The notes: generated by a model from the sequence alone, not told the origin. DNA of 64,000 nucleotides from an uncultured Pontibacter sp. (GCF_947499215.1 NZ_CANMNI010000001.1:1631523-1695522); one strand, 5' to 3'. Shown: positions 29,669-39,750, counted from the stretch's first letter. Numbers and translations: made by a program.

Positions 29669-30844
29669 ATGAATAAACTCTCTACAGCACCTTCGCTAAC
29701 GGACGCCGGCTTGCTGCGCCCCAAATCCTACGAGCGCTACCTTTCCCTTGACGTACTCCGCGGCCTCACCATCGCGCTAATGGTGGTGGTAAACAACCCC
29801 GGCAGCTGGGGCAGCATTTATGCCCCTTTTAAGCATGCGGCATGGCACGGCTTCACGGTTACGGATCTGGTGTTTCCGTCTTTCCTGTTTGTGGTGGGCA
29901 ATGCCATGAGCTTCAGCATGCGCAAATTCGAAACGCAGCCCGATAGCGTGTTTCTGCGCAAGGTCTTCAAGCGCACCGCCCTTATTTTCCTGATCGGCCT
30001 GTTTCTGAACCTCTTCCCCTTTGTGATACGTGACCCGGAAGGAGCCATTGTAATGAAGGACTTCACCGCCGTGCGCATTATGGGGGTACTGCAGCGCATC
30101 GCGCTTTGCTATTTCATCGCATCACTGGCTGTGCATTATCTCAAGTTCAGGGGCGCTGCCATTTTCAGTGTGATAGTACTGTTAGGCTATTGGGCCGTGA
30201 TGTACTTCTTCGGAGACTCTGCCGACCCGTACAGCCTCGCTGGAAACGCTGCCCGCAAGTTCGACGACCTGATCATACCTGAAACCAACCTCTACAAAGG
30301 CTTCGGTATACCTTTCGACCCTGAAGGGTTACTAAGCACGCTGCCCGCCACCGTGAATGTGCTGGCTGGTTATTTCGCGGGTTTGTTCATCCAGAAAAAT
30401 GGCAACAACCTAAGCACAGTCTTCAAGCTCAATCTGGCGGGCGCTGCACTGGTAGCCATTGCCTTCGTGTGGGACTTTGCCTTTCCGATCAACAAGCCGA
30501 TCTGGACAAGTTCTTACGTGCTGCACTCGGTTGGCTTGAGCGTGATGCTAATTGCTGGGCTTATGCTGGTGATCGAAGTATTGGACTTTGTAAAGTGGTC
30601 TTATTTCTTTGAGGCCTTCGGTAAGAACCCGCTCTTCATTTTTGCCTTTGCTACGCTAGTCATCAAGCTACTTAACTTCATTCGCATTGGTGACATGAGT
30701 TTGCAGAAGTGGCTGTATACAAAATTTTTCCTAAGCTGGACAGAAGGGGAAGCCGCCTCACTCCTGTTTGCGCTGAGCTATATGCTGGTGATGTGGGTGA
30801 TTGGCTTCTGGATGGATAAGCAGAAGATTTATGTAAAGGTGTGA
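29669..30844 (+). CDS. COG4299/NagX-HGSNAT-like (DUF5009-type) membrane protein
   Basis: RYLSLDVLRGLTIALMVVVNNPGSWGSIYAPFKHAAWHGFTVTDLVFPSFLFVVGNAM. Confidence 0.85.
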   Translation: MNKLSTAPSLTDAGLLRPKSYERYLSLDVLRGLTIALMVVVNNPGSWGSIYAPFKHAAWHGFTVTDLVFPSFLFVVGNAMSFSMRKFETQPDSVFLRKVFKRTALIFLIGLFLNLFPFVIRDPEGAIVMKDFTAVRIMGVLQRIALCYFIASLAVHYLKFRGAAIFSVIVLLGYWAVMYFFGDSADPYSLAGNAARKFDDLIIPETNLYKGFGIPFDPEGLLSTLPATVNVLAGYFAGLFIQKNGNNLSTVFKLNLAGAALVAIAFVWDFAFPINKPIWTSSYVLHSVGLSVMLIAGLMLVIEVLDFVKWSYFFEAFGKNPLFIFAFATLVIKLLNFIRIGDMSLQKWLYTKFFLSWTEGEAASLLFALSYMLVMWVIGFWMDKQKIYVKV

Positions 30845-30861
30845 ACTGATACTTATAGAAA

Positions 30862-30899
30862 TGAGAGCCTGTTCTCTGCAAAGGGGACAGGCTCTCATT
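30862..30899. terminator. Terminator
   Basis: TGAGAGCCTGTTC / GGGACAGGCTCTCA. Confidence 0.7.
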
Positions 30900-30903
30900 T
30901 CTA

Positions 30904-31077
30904 CCCCACCCCGGCCCTCCCCTAAAAACAGGGGAGGGAGTTGACTCGCAGAGGGTGGTCACCCCTACCTCTTTCAAAGGGGGACTCCTGTACTTGTATC
31001 CCCGTTATTTATAGAGTTAGTAACGGATTGATCTTACACTCTCCCTCTCCTGTTTTTAGGGGAGGGCTGGGGTGGGG
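30904..31077. repeat. Inverted-repeat element, 37-bp arms
   Basis: CCCCACCCCGGCCCTCCCCTAAAAACAGGGGAGGGAG / CTCCCTCTCCTGTTTTTAGGGGAGGGCTGGGGTGGGG. Confidence 0.85.
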
Positions 31078-31125
31078 TTGTCCTGAAAATCCTGTTTCTG
31101 ACAACTATGTTTACAGAAAAAAATC

Positions 31126-31133
31126 TATATTTG
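31126..31133 (+). promoter_or_regulatory. Bacteroidota -7 promoter-like element (TAnnTTTG)
   Basis: TATATTTG upstream of the DeoR gene ATG at 31160. Confidence 0.4.
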
Positions 31134-31159
31134 ATTTTTACAGATTAAACACGACCAGA

Positions 31160-31903
31160 ATGCTTAAGGAAGAACGGCAGGCTTTTATCATAAAGCAGAT
31201 CAATCTGCACAACAAGGTGCTTTCATCGGATTTGAGTTTAAAACTCAACGTGTCGGAAGATACGGTCAGAAGAGATTTGAACGAGCTGGCAGAAAGTGGC
31301 CAGATACTGAAGGTGCATGGTGGTGCTTTGTCAAAGTCCTTTCATTACCCGTTCAGCCAAACCGAGGTATACGCCAAGGAGTCCAAGAAAGAGATTGCGC
31401 GTAAGGTAATTGACCTCTTGAAAGATGGCATGAGTATACTGGTAGGCGGCGGCACAACCATGATCGAAGTGGCACGCATGATACCCGACACCCTGCGCTG
31501 CACCTTCTTTACCGTGAGTCCGCTGGTAGCGCTGGAACTGGCCGAACGCCCGAACATCAACGTGATTTTGCTAGGCGGACAGCTTTCCAAGAACTCCCAC
31601 ATCATGATTGGCGCACAGGTAGTCAACCAGCTCACCGAGATTAAAGTGGACCTCTGTATACTTGGCACTAACTCCCTCTCCGTAGAAGACGGCCTCACCG
31701 ACTCTGACTGGGAAGTCGTGCAGGTAAAGAAAGCGATGATCCGCTCTGCTAAAAAAACCGCCATCATGAGCATTGCTGAAAAACTTGGCTCTGATCAGAA
31801 TATGAAGGTATGCGACCTCAACTCGATTCATTATCTGATCACGGATTTGAAACCGGAGGATACGAGTTTAAGAGAGTATGCGGCGGTGATTGAGGTGGTG
31901 TAG
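31160..31903 (+). CDS. DeoR/GlpR family transcriptional regulator (start corrected from the ORF-track start 30941)
   Basis: MLKEERQAFIIKQINLHNKVLSSDLSLKLNVSEDTVRRDLNELAESGQILKVHGGA; upstream extension is translated repeat sequence. Confidence 0.9.
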   Translation: MLKEERQAFIIKQINLHNKVLSSDLSLKLNVSEDTVRRDLNELAESGQILKVHGGALSKSFHYPFSQTEVYAKESKKEIARKVIDLLKDGMSILVGGGTTMIEVARMIPDTLRCTFFTVSPLVALELAERPNINVILLGGQLSKNSHIMIGAQVVNQLTEIKVDLCILGTNSLSVEDGLTDSDWEVVQVKKAMIRSAKKTAIMSIAEKLGSDQNMKVCDLNSIHYLITDLKPEDTSLREYAAVIEVV

Positions 31904-31931
31904 TTGAATTGCTTAGCTAATACAGTTCAAG

Positions 31932-32132
31932 ATGGAGGATACACTTCTGGGCTTCCTTACTTTATTTAAAATCTTAGTAGTTGTAATGGGTATAAGCCTT
32001 ACATTTTGGAATCTAATACTAGGTTTACTAAGGCGAAATAGTGAACTCAAAAATAGGGGTTACAAAGCATTCTTTATAGCTTTTGTACTAATTGTAGCAT
32101 TGTCAATTTTAGAGTTTTTCATGGTCAAATGA
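31932..32132 (+). CDS. Small two-TM membrane protein
   Basis: 66 aa with two hydrophobic helices; no homology recognised. Confidence 0.4.
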   Translation: MEDTLLGFLTLFKILVVVMGISLTFWNLILGLLRRNSELKNRGYKAFFIAFVLIVALSILEFFMVK

Positions 32133-32190
32133 TTGAGAGGGGAATTCTCTGTCTTTACTACGCAACAGGTATAAGCGCAGCATTATTTAT

Positions 32191-32405
32191 TACAAACCAC
32201 TGGCAGGTATAGCAATACAAACTCGCACGCTGGCAATGAAACAAATAGCTTTAGCCATGTGCACTCTTTGACGCTCCACTGTTTGAGCGTTCAGCGAGTT
32301 TGGAGCGTCTTGACTTTTTTGCCTACTTTTTTTGTCAAGAAAAAAAGTAGGTGCCCGCAGCATAGGCGAAACAACTGTCCGGCTGGCTAAGCCAAACTTT
32401 GAAAC
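32191..32405. repeat. Dispersed intergenic repeat, copy 2 (see 19969-20205)
   Basis: Intact 12-bp hairpin CCTACTTTTTTT gtcaag AAAAAAAGTAGG (32322-32351) and GACGCTCCA/TGGAGCGTC stem (32270-32309). Confidence 0.85.
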
Positions 32406-32478
32406 TAGTAAGGTGTTATACCTGAAATGATAGTTGCTATACCTACAAAAGTATCGGCTAAGCTTATACTTACACTTA

Positions 32479-32526
32479 GGCCAGAGGCCCCACTATAGCA
32501 GACACGAGCGTGGACGCCCGCGCCAT
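32479..32526. repeat. Half copy of the 22357-22481 element
   Basis: GGCCAGAGGCCCCACTATAGCAGACACGAGCGTGGACGCCCGCGCCATA. Confidence 0.75.
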
Positions 32527-32531
32527 ACCTT

Positions 32532-35357
32532 TTACAAACACTCATCCAGCAAATAAACAATCGACTCGTAGTTACGACCAACCGCCTCCGTCATCGCCAT
32601 TTCGCAAGTCTTGCCTGAAGAGTAATACCCGTCATATTCACGCTGTTTCACCTCGGCAGCTTCAGACGCTGTGGCGGAAGCAGTCAGCTCCGGCACTAGG
32701 AAACCACGGTCGCCGGCCATACCGCAGCAACCGGCGTGCATCGGCACGGTTACTTCCTCGGCCAGGTGCCTTGCTATACTTACAAAGCGACCCTCCAATC
32801 CCATTTTTTGTAAGGAGCAAACCGGGTGTAGCACCACGTTTGCTTTCTTGCGCAGCACGGTGGCTTTTGGCAGAATGAAGTCGGCGATGTAATCAATACT
32901 GTCGATAATCTGGATGGCATCGAACTTTTGCTTGTTCTCGGCGGTGAGCACGGGGCGGCAGCTTTGCAGGGTCTGGGTGCAGGAGGTGATGTCGAGCACC
33001 AGCGGCAGGCGACCTTTGTCGGTCCATTGCCATACCTTCTCTATTGTTTCGTTGGCAGTATGGGCGTAAGCCTGGCTATACCCTTTGGATGAGAAAATCT
33101 GTCCGCAACAGGCGCTTTTTACCTCCTCCGGAATCGTAAACTTCACTCCTACTTTATCCGACACGCTTTTAAACGTATCGATGATGTTCTTTTTGCCTGA
33201 CTCGGCCGCTCCCATCGTGCGGGAAATGCAAGTCGGAAAATAGACCACGGATGCCTCCGATACAGGCGCTGTCGCATTTGCCATAGACTTGGCTATACCT
33301 GCCGCTGGGGCCAGTTGCTTTGTCCAGAGCGGGAAAGCCGGGATCATGTCTTTCACCTCCTCCGTCAGTCTGCCCAAGGTATTTGCACCCAGTACTTTGT
33401 TCACCCCTGCCCCTGCCTGTAAACCAAACTTCACCACCGAAGACACAGGCTTGAAGTTTTTGGCCACCAATAAAGCAACGTTATTAGCGAAGCCATTGTG
33501 GCTCTCGCGGCGCAAGCGTTTCACCAGGTCGCCTGTATTGATATCCACCGGACAGGCGGTGGCGCACAGGCCGTCCACGGCGCAGGTATCGAGGCCGTCA
33601 TACTGGTATTGGTTTAGCAACTCTTTGTGCTGTTTCTTCTCTCCTTTTCGCTTTAGGTTAAGCAACTCACGGCGCACCACAATGCGCTGGCGTGGCGTGA
33701 GCGTGAGGTTACGACTCGGGCAATTGTGCTCGCAGAAGCCACATTCCATGCAGCGATCCACTTCCTCCTCCACCTTCGGCAGGGCTTTCAGGTTTTGGAT
33801 GTGCGCATTCTGGTCGTGGTTGATAATCACGCCCGGGTTAAGTATGTTCTCTGGGTCGATCACCTGTTTGAGCGCCTTCATAATGCGGTATACCTCCGGA
33901 CCCCATTCGGTCTCCACAAACGGCGCCATGTTTCGACCCGTACCGTGCTCGGCTTTCAGAGCGCCTTCATACTTCTTCACCACCAGTTTCACCACCTCTT
34001 TTAGGAAGCGGTCGTAGCGGGAAACTTCTTCCGGCGTGTCAAAAGCCTGCGTAACTACAAAGTGAATATTGCCGTCTTTGGCGTGACCGAAGATGATGGC
34101 GTTGCTATACCCGTGTTTGCGGAAAAGCTCCTGTAGGTCCAGAATGGCATCGCCGAGTTGGGCGACCGGTACGGCAATATCTTCGAGCAACACCGTAGTC
34201 CCGCTTGCTCGCACCGCACCTACGGCCGGGAACATGCCTTTGCGCACTTTCCACAGGAAAGCCTGTTCAATTGGGTCGGTCGTGAACACGGGTTGTTCCA
34301 GCAAGGCCAATTCCGGTGCTAGCGCCATGAATTTAAGGATTTTCTCCTGCACTTCTTCGTGCGTGTTCGACTGAAACTCCACCAGCAAAGCCGACGCCTT
34401 ATCAGGCAAGGTCTTAATGACAGCCGGTACGCCCGCCATGTGCTCAATGGAGCGCAGCGAGGATCGGTCCATCAGTTCGACGGCCTCCGCGCCCGCTTTG
34501 GTTAGCGGCACGATGGCTTGGCAGGCGGCGTAGATGTCAGGGAAATACAGTAACGCCGTCGATTTGGCCGGGTAATCGGGTACGGTTTGCAACACCGCCT
34601 CAGCAATAAAGCCGAGTGTACCTTCCGCCCCGATGAGCAAATGCGCCATGATGTCCAGCGGGTGCTCGTAATCAATGAAGGCGTTGACGGAATAGCCAAC
34701 GGTGTTCTTGGTTTTATACTTGTGCCGGATCAAGTAATGCAGTTCCGGTTTGTTGCGTATCTGTTGCTTGATCTTCTGCAGCGTAAGGTATAGCTCGGGG
34801 CACTCCTCGCTGAAACGCAGGTAGTCTATCTGCTTTTCAGTAGTGAAGCATTGACCGCCAGGCAGCACAAAGCTGATATACTTCGTGGTATGGTAGGAGT
34901 TCTTTTTCACACCGCAGCACATGCCACTGGCGTTGTTCGAGAGAATCCCGCCCATCATCGCCGAGTTGATACTGGCTGGGTCCGGACCAATCTTGCGCTT
35001 AAACGGACGCAGGTGCGCGTTCACAATTGCACCGATCACGCCGGGCTGCACCCGCACCTGTCTGCCCTCGTTTTCCACTTGTACCTTGTTCCAATACTGG
35101 CTCAAGTCAACCAGAATACCATCGGTAATGGATTGACCAGACAAGCTGGTACCCGCTGTGCGGAAGGTCAACGGTACTTTATGCTGGTGCGAAAATGCGA
35201 ATAGTTGTTTAATCTCCTCCTCTGAAACAGGCTGCACCACGGCCTTGGGCCTCAGGTAGTAAAAGCCCGCGTCAGAAGCGTAGGACACGACATCGATCAG
35301 GCGTGCCCGGATGCGCGCTTTTGGCAAAATGCTCTCCAAAAGCAAAGCTGTATTCAT
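32532..35357 (-). CDS. FAD-binding and [4Fe-4S] oxidoreductase, D-lactate dehydrogenase-like (GlcD-GlcF fusion)
   Basis: FRTAGTSLSGQSITDGILVDLS, HAKDGNIHF, KAEHGTGRNMAPFVETEWG, CMECGFCEHNCPSRNLTLTPRQ, DGLCATACPVDINTG. Confidence 0.9.
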   Translation of the reverse strand: MNTALLLESILPKARIRARLIDVVSYASDAGFYYLRPKAVVQPVSEEEIKQLFAFSHQHKVPLTFRTAGTSLSGQSITDGILVDLSQYWNKVQVENEGRQVRVQPGVIGAIVNAHLRPFKRKIGPDPASINSAMMGGILSNNASGMCCGVKKNSYHTTKYISFVLPGGQCFTTEKQIDYLRFSEECPELYLTLQKIKQQIRNKPELHYLIRHKYKTKNTVGYSVNAFIDYEHPLDIMAHLLIGAEGTLGFIAEAVLQTVPDYPAKSTALLYFPDIYAACQAIVPLTKAGAEAVELMDRSSLRSIEHMAGVPAVIKTLPDKASALLVEFQSNTHEEVQEKILKFMALAPELALLEQPVFTTDPIEQAFLWKVRKGMFPAVGAVRASGTTVLLEDIAVPVAQLGDAILDLQELFRKHGYSNAIIFGHAKDGNIHFVVTQAFDTPEEVSRYDRFLKEVVKLVVKKYEGALKAEHGTGRNMAPFVETEWGPEVYRIMKALKQVIDPENILNPGVIINHDQNAHIQNLKALPKVEEEVDRCMECGFCEHNCPSRNLTLTPRQRIVVRRELLNLKRKGEKKQHKELLNQYQYDGLDTCAVDGLCATACPVDINTGDLVKRLRRESHNGFANNVALLVAKNFKPVSSVVKFGLQAGAGVNKVLGANTLGRLTEEVKDMIPAFPLWTKQLAPAAGIAKSMANATAPVSEASVVYFPTCISRTMGAAESGKKNIIDTFKSVSDKVGVKFTIPEEVKSACCGQIFSSKGYSQAYAHTANETIEKVWQWTDKGRLPLVLDITSCTQTLQSCRPVLTAENKQKFDAIQIIDSIDYIADFILPKATVLRKKANVVLHPVCSLQKMGLEGRFVSIARHLAEEVTVPMHAGCCGMAGDRGFLVPELTASATASEAAEVKQREYDGYYSSGKTCEMAMTEAVGRNYESIVYLLDECL

Positions 35358-35370
35358 AGAAGGTAAAATC

Positions 35371-36897
35371 TTAATAAGATGTCTGTTTAACTTTGCTACC
35401 TCTTTCGGCCTCTTCCAATGCGTCCATCATCATGCCACCACCCGGCTTGCTCGTTACGAGCAACAGGATAAAGGTAATCGCGGCATTCACCACAATCAGT
35501 TCAAAGCCCATCGCGTAGCCTGTCCAGTCAACAGAATTACTGTCAAACATGTAAGTCAGGAGTGGCGAGATGATGCAGATGTACGGCACCAGTTTGTCGG
35601 TCACGGCGCGTTTGTTGGCCATACCGAAAGCAAACAAGCCTAGCAACGGACCATAGGTATAGCCAGCCGCTTTGAAAATGGCGTTCACCACTGAGTCGTC
35701 GTTGATGATTTTAAACACGAGTATCACCAGCAGCATCACCACCGAGAAACCCACGTGCACTAAGTGACGGGTACGAATCAGTTTGATATCATCGTGGTTT
35801 GCTTTCTTGGTGAAGTTCAGGAAGTCCACGCAGAAAGACGTGGTAAGCGCAGTAAGCGCTGAGTCGGTTGTGGCGAAAGTAGCCGCTGTGAGACCGAGCA
35901 TAAAGATGATGGCCGGAATCATGGCCATGTGGTTCAGGGCAATTTCCGGGAACAGGTGGTCTGGGGTTGCCAGCGCCGCTACGTCAATACCATTGGCCTC
36001 GGCATACATGTACAGCAAAGCGCCTACACTCAAAAAGAAAATATTGATCGACACGAAGACACCCGTAAAGGTGAGCATGTTCTTCTGCGCTTCGCCAATG
36101 TTTTTGCAGCTCAGGTTCTTCTGCATGAGGTCTTGGTCAAGGCCCGTCATGGCAATCGTTACGAAAATACCGCCGATGAAATGCTTCAGGAAGTGGCTCT
36201 TCGTGCCGAGGAAATCCTCCCAGAAGAACATCTTAGAGTACGAACTGTTTTTCACCGCCTCAAAGGTCTGCACCACGTTCAGGTCAAGGCTATTGGCGAT
36301 GAAGATGATGGAAAAAATAACAGACCCGATGATAAAAACGGTCTGCAGCGTATCGGTAATCACAATTGTTTTAAGACCGCCTTTGTGGGTATAGAGCCAA
36401 ATGAGCACCAAACAGATGGCCACTGTGGCTACAAACGGCACATCCCAAGCATCAAAAATAAAGCGCTGCAGCACGATGGCCACAAGGTATAAGCGGAAAG
36501 CCGAGCCAATGGTGCGTGATACCAAGAATATCATCGCCCCTGTTTTGTAACTCCAATAGCCGAATCGCTTCTCCAGATAGGTATAGATGGAGATGAGGTT
36601 CATGCGATAGTAGAGCGGCAGCAGCACAAAGGCGATCAGCACAAACCCGACCGTATTACCGAGTACGAACTGAAAATAGCCGAAACTACTGTTGATCACG
36701 GCCCCCGGCACCGAGATGAAGGTCACGCCCGACAAGGCAGTACCAATCATACCAAAGGCCACAAAGTACCACTTCGAGTTACGATTGGCGATAAAGAAAC
36801 TGGAGTTGTCTGAGGCCCCTTTCGAGGTGAAGTAGGATATACCTATCAGCACCGCAAAATAGCCGATCAGGAAAGACAGAAGTACGATTGGAGACAT
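35371..36897 (-). CDS. Sodium:solute symporter (SSS family)
   Basis: 13-TM pattern, SSFFIANRNSKWYFVAFGMIGTALSGVTFISVPG. Confidence 0.88.
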   Translation of the reverse strand: MSPIVLLSFLIGYFAVLIGISYFTSKGASDNSSFFIANRNSKWYFVAFGMIGTALSGVTFISVPGAVINSSFGYFQFVLGNTVGFVLIAFVLLPLYYRMNLISIYTYLEKRFGYWSYKTGAMIFLVSRTIGSAFRLYLVAIVLQRFIFDAWDVPFVATVAICLVLIWLYTHKGGLKTIVITDTLQTVFIIGSVIFSIIFIANSLDLNVVQTFEAVKNSSYSKMFFWEDFLGTKSHFLKHFIGGIFVTIAMTGLDQDLMQKNLSCKNIGEAQKNMLTFTGVFVSINIFFLSVGALLYMYAEANGIDVAALATPDHLFPEIALNHMAMIPAIIFMLGLTAATFATTDSALTALTTSFCVDFLNFTKKANHDDIKLIRTRHLVHVGFSVVMLLVILVFKIINDDSVVNAIFKAAGYTYGPLLGLFAFGMANKRAVTDKLVPYICIISPLLTYMFDSNSVDWTGYAMGFELIVVNAAITFILLLVTSKPGGGMMMDALEEAERGSKVKQTSY

Positions 36898-37020
36898 AAT
36901 ACAATAAATTAACCATCAGCGGAGGAAAGTAAAGAGGTTCTCATTCATTACCCTTCCGAACCGCACATGATTGTAAGTTACACAGATTTGCCGAAATGAA
37001 GGCAATGTTACCAGTTTACA

Positions 37021-37833
37021 CTACTTCGAAACCAGCACACTCGCCACCGCCTTCCGCACACTTCCATGCTTCTCCAGTAAAGCAGCAGCCGTTGACTCAT
37101 CAGCACCCGTCTCCGCCATCACCATGCGTACACCGCGGTGATACAGCTTATGGTTAGTTAGCTGCATATCCACCATCTTGTTGCCCCGCACACGGCCAAG
37201 CTGAATCATGACCGTCGTGCTGAGCATATTGAGCACTAATTTCTGTGCGGTTCCGGCTTTCATGCGGGTACTGCCCGTTACGAACTCAGGGCCCACTACT
37301 ACTTCCACTGGATATTGCGCTTCAGCAGCTACCGGGCTTCCGGTATTGCACACGATGCAGCCGGTAGCCAAGCCATACTCGTTGGCCATGCGCAGACCGC
37401 CGATCACGTATGGTGTCGTACCGGAAGCGGCTATACCTACGATCACATCATGCTCATCGAGGCCGTACTCTTTCAAGTCCTCCCAAGCCTGTTCCATGTC
37501 GTCTTCGGCAAATTCCACCGCTTTGCGGATAGCTGTGTCGCCACCGGCTATCAGGCCTACCACCATGTCATAGGGCACGCCAAAGGTCGGAGGGCACTCG
37601 GAAGCATCCACCACGCCCAACCGGCCGCTGGTGCCGGCGCCGATGTAGAACAGGCGGCCGCCTTTTTTCATGCGGTCTGCTACTACTTCAGCCAGCGCTT
37701 CTATTTGTGGGAGCGCCTTTTCAACTGCAAGGGGTACGCTTTTATCTTCTCGGTTGATGTTCTCCAGCACTTCCCTCACCGACATCTTTTCCAAGTTGTT
37801 ATAGTTCGAGTCTTTCTCGGTTGTAATTTCCAT
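37021..37833 (-). CDS. murQ: N-acetylmuramic acid 6-phosphate etherase
   Basis: FYIGAGTSGRLGVVDASECPPTFG, GIAASGTTPYVIGGL, TGSTRMKAGTAQKLVLNMLST. Confidence 0.96.
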   Translation of the reverse strand: MEITTEKDSNYNNLEKMSVREVLENINREDKSVPLAVEKALPQIEALAEVVADRMKKGGRLFYIGAGTSGRLGVVDASECPPTFGVPYDMVVGLIAGGDTAIRKAVEFAEDDMEQAWEDLKEYGLDEHDVIVGIAASGTTPYVIGGLRMANEYGLATGCIVCNTGSPVAAEAQYPVEVVVGPEFVTGSTRMKAGTAQKLVLNMLSTTVMIQLGRVRGNKMVDMQLTNHKLYHRGVRMVMAETGADESTAAALLEKHGSVRKAVASVLVSK

Positions 37834-37887
37834 TTTGTGTAAGTATAAATCCCTCTAAATCGATCGCTATACCGGTGTGGCTATACC

Positions 37888-39750
37888 TTATTTGTCAGGC
37901 ATATACTCCAGGCAGGCGATCTTCCCATCCATCGTGCTCACAACTACCCTGTTTTTGCCAAGCGGCATCACCGGGTTCATGAGGCTGTTTGAACTTTTGT
38001 ATTTCCAAAGCACCGCCCCACTCTGGCGGTCAACAGCGCTGACCATACCTGAATGCGAGGGTACTAATACTATTCCGTTATTTTCGATAATAGCCGACGG
38101 CGCCAGCTCGTAAGGCAACTGCAATTCTGATTTCCAATTTACTTGCAGGGCATTGGCCGTGGTGGAAACGCCGTATGCCTGCCCGTCCATCGTCTTCACA
38201 TAGACCAGCTTGCCGTCCTCCGAAATGCCCATCGATTCGCGCACGCGCCCTTCTTTTAGTTGCTCGCGCCATATCACTTCGCCGGTGTTGGCATCCAGTG
38301 AGGTCATGAAGCGGTCGGGAGCTACGATGAAAATGCGGCCATTGGAAGCGACTGGGTAACAGGCGGCCGGTGAGAACATGCGGTTGCTAGAGCCATTGTT
38401 CCACTTCCAATCCAGCTGACCGGTTTTTGCGTCGAGGGCATAAAACTCGTTGCCCCAGCTGCCGAAGTATACCTTGCCTTGGTATAGCAAAGGTTTCGTT
38501 ACCACGAAGTTGTTCACTTGATCAAAGTCCCACACCAGCTTGCCGTTTTTCAGATTGATTGCTCGGAAATGGCCGTCCGAAGCACCGATATAAACTGTAG
38601 CTTTTTCGATCAGCGGCGAGCCGAGCACCTGTCGGTTAGCCTTAAATTTCCAGACCAGCTTGCCCGTAGCGGCTGAGAGGCAGTAGATATTGTTATCCGA
38701 AGACCCCACCACTACATACCCCTTAGAGACAGCCGGTGTCGAGTAGATTTTGCCATTGGTACTATAAGTCCATTGGCGCTTTCCAGTCTTTTGGTCGAGT
38801 GCATAGATATCTCCACTTGTGTTGGTGGCAATCACCAGATTTTTGAACGTAGCGGTCCCTGCACCCACGTCGCTATCGTCTTGATATTCCCACACCAACT
38901 TCACGTTCGGGTATAAACCGTTCACCGCAAACGACGGACGATGGTGCTTCACCGAATCGTTGGCGAAATCGTGCTTCACTAGCGGCACTTCTATCCACTT
39001 TGGCAACGTCTCTATACCCGGCTTCCGAATCTCAAAACTGGCTTTCCCGTCAGCAAATGTCACGATGTTATACCCGCCTACCGGATCCTTGGCTCGCAGG
39101 TTGGAGCGACCCATCACGGCAGGTATTCCATCATAGCGGTACTCACGGTTGTTGTGGCCGTGGCCATGCAGGATGAGTTGGGTGTTTCGGGTACGCAGAC
39201 GATCCGTTACGTCGTACCAGTTATTTAAAGAAGAGTCTTGGGGATAGTGATTCAGGAAAATAACCGGCATTTCCGGATCGGACATGTGGGTCAGCACTGA
39301 GTCGAGCCATACGATGTTCTCGCGCGGAATCTGCCCCGGCCCCATGCGCATGTTGGGCCCTGAGCCGGTACCGGCAAAAAGGTAGCCTTTGTGGGTAAAG
39401 GCAAACGTCTCCGTGCCGAATACCTCCCGAAAGCTGTTACCGCCGCTCTCTGACCAGTTGGAGTCATGGTTACCGGGCACGATGTACCATGGCTTCTTAA
39501 GCGTGTCGAAGATTTGCTTAGCCTGCTTGAGTTCTTCGTCAGAGCCAAATTCGGTGATATCGCCGGTTACGACCACAAACTCAAGATTGGGGTTAGCGTT
39601 GATGTCGGCGATGGTACGCTCGAGGTCTTCCTGAGCGGTGGGGTTGCTGATATGGGTGTCGGATACAAAGGCAAATTGAAAAGACTGGGCATGGGCTAAA
39701 CTACACACCAGCACCAAAGCGATGATCGCTACATACCTCTGTATATTCAT
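37888..39750 (-). CDS. Secreted metallophosphoesterase fused to PQQ-type beta-propeller repeats
   Basis: FVSDTHIS, VTGDITEFGSD, GNHDSN, LHGHGHNNRE; then repeated DAKTGxxxWxW/VxxGSxDxxxY blades. Confidence 0.9.
   Translation of the reverse strand: MNIQRYVAIIALVLVCSLAHAQSFQFAFVSDTHISNPTAQEDLERTIADINANPNLEFVVVTGDITEFGSDEELKQAKQIFDTLKKPWYIVPGNHDSNWSESGGNSFREVFGTETFAFTHKGYLFAGTGSGPNMRMGPGQIPRENIVWLDSVLTHMSDPEMPVIFLNHYPQDSSLNNWYDVTDRLRTRNTQLILHGHGHNNREYRYDGIPAVMGRSNLRAKDPVGGYNIVTFADGKASFEIRKPGIETLPKWIEVPLVKHDFANDSVKHHRPSFAVNGLYPNVKLVWEYQDDSDVGAGTATFKNLVIATNTSGDIYALDQKTGKRQWTYSTNGKIYSTPAVSKGYVVVGSSDNNIYCLSAATGKLVWKFKANRQVLGSPLIEKATVYIGASDGHFRAINLKNGKLVWDFDQVNNFVVTKPLLYQGKVYFGSWGNEFYALDAKTGQLDWKWNNGSSNRMFSPAACYPVASNGRIFIVAPDRFMTSLDANTGEVIWREQLKEGRVRESMGISEDGKLVYVKTMDGQAYGVSTTANALQVNWKSELQLPYELAPSAIIENNGIVLVPSHSGMVSAVDRQSGAVLWKYKSSNSLMNPVMPLGKNRVVVSTMDGKIACLEYMPDK

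Noticed and set aside
30941-31159. N-terminal extension of the DeoR-like ORF
   Set aside because: It is translation of an inverted repeat; a good ATG with an HTH start lies at 31160.
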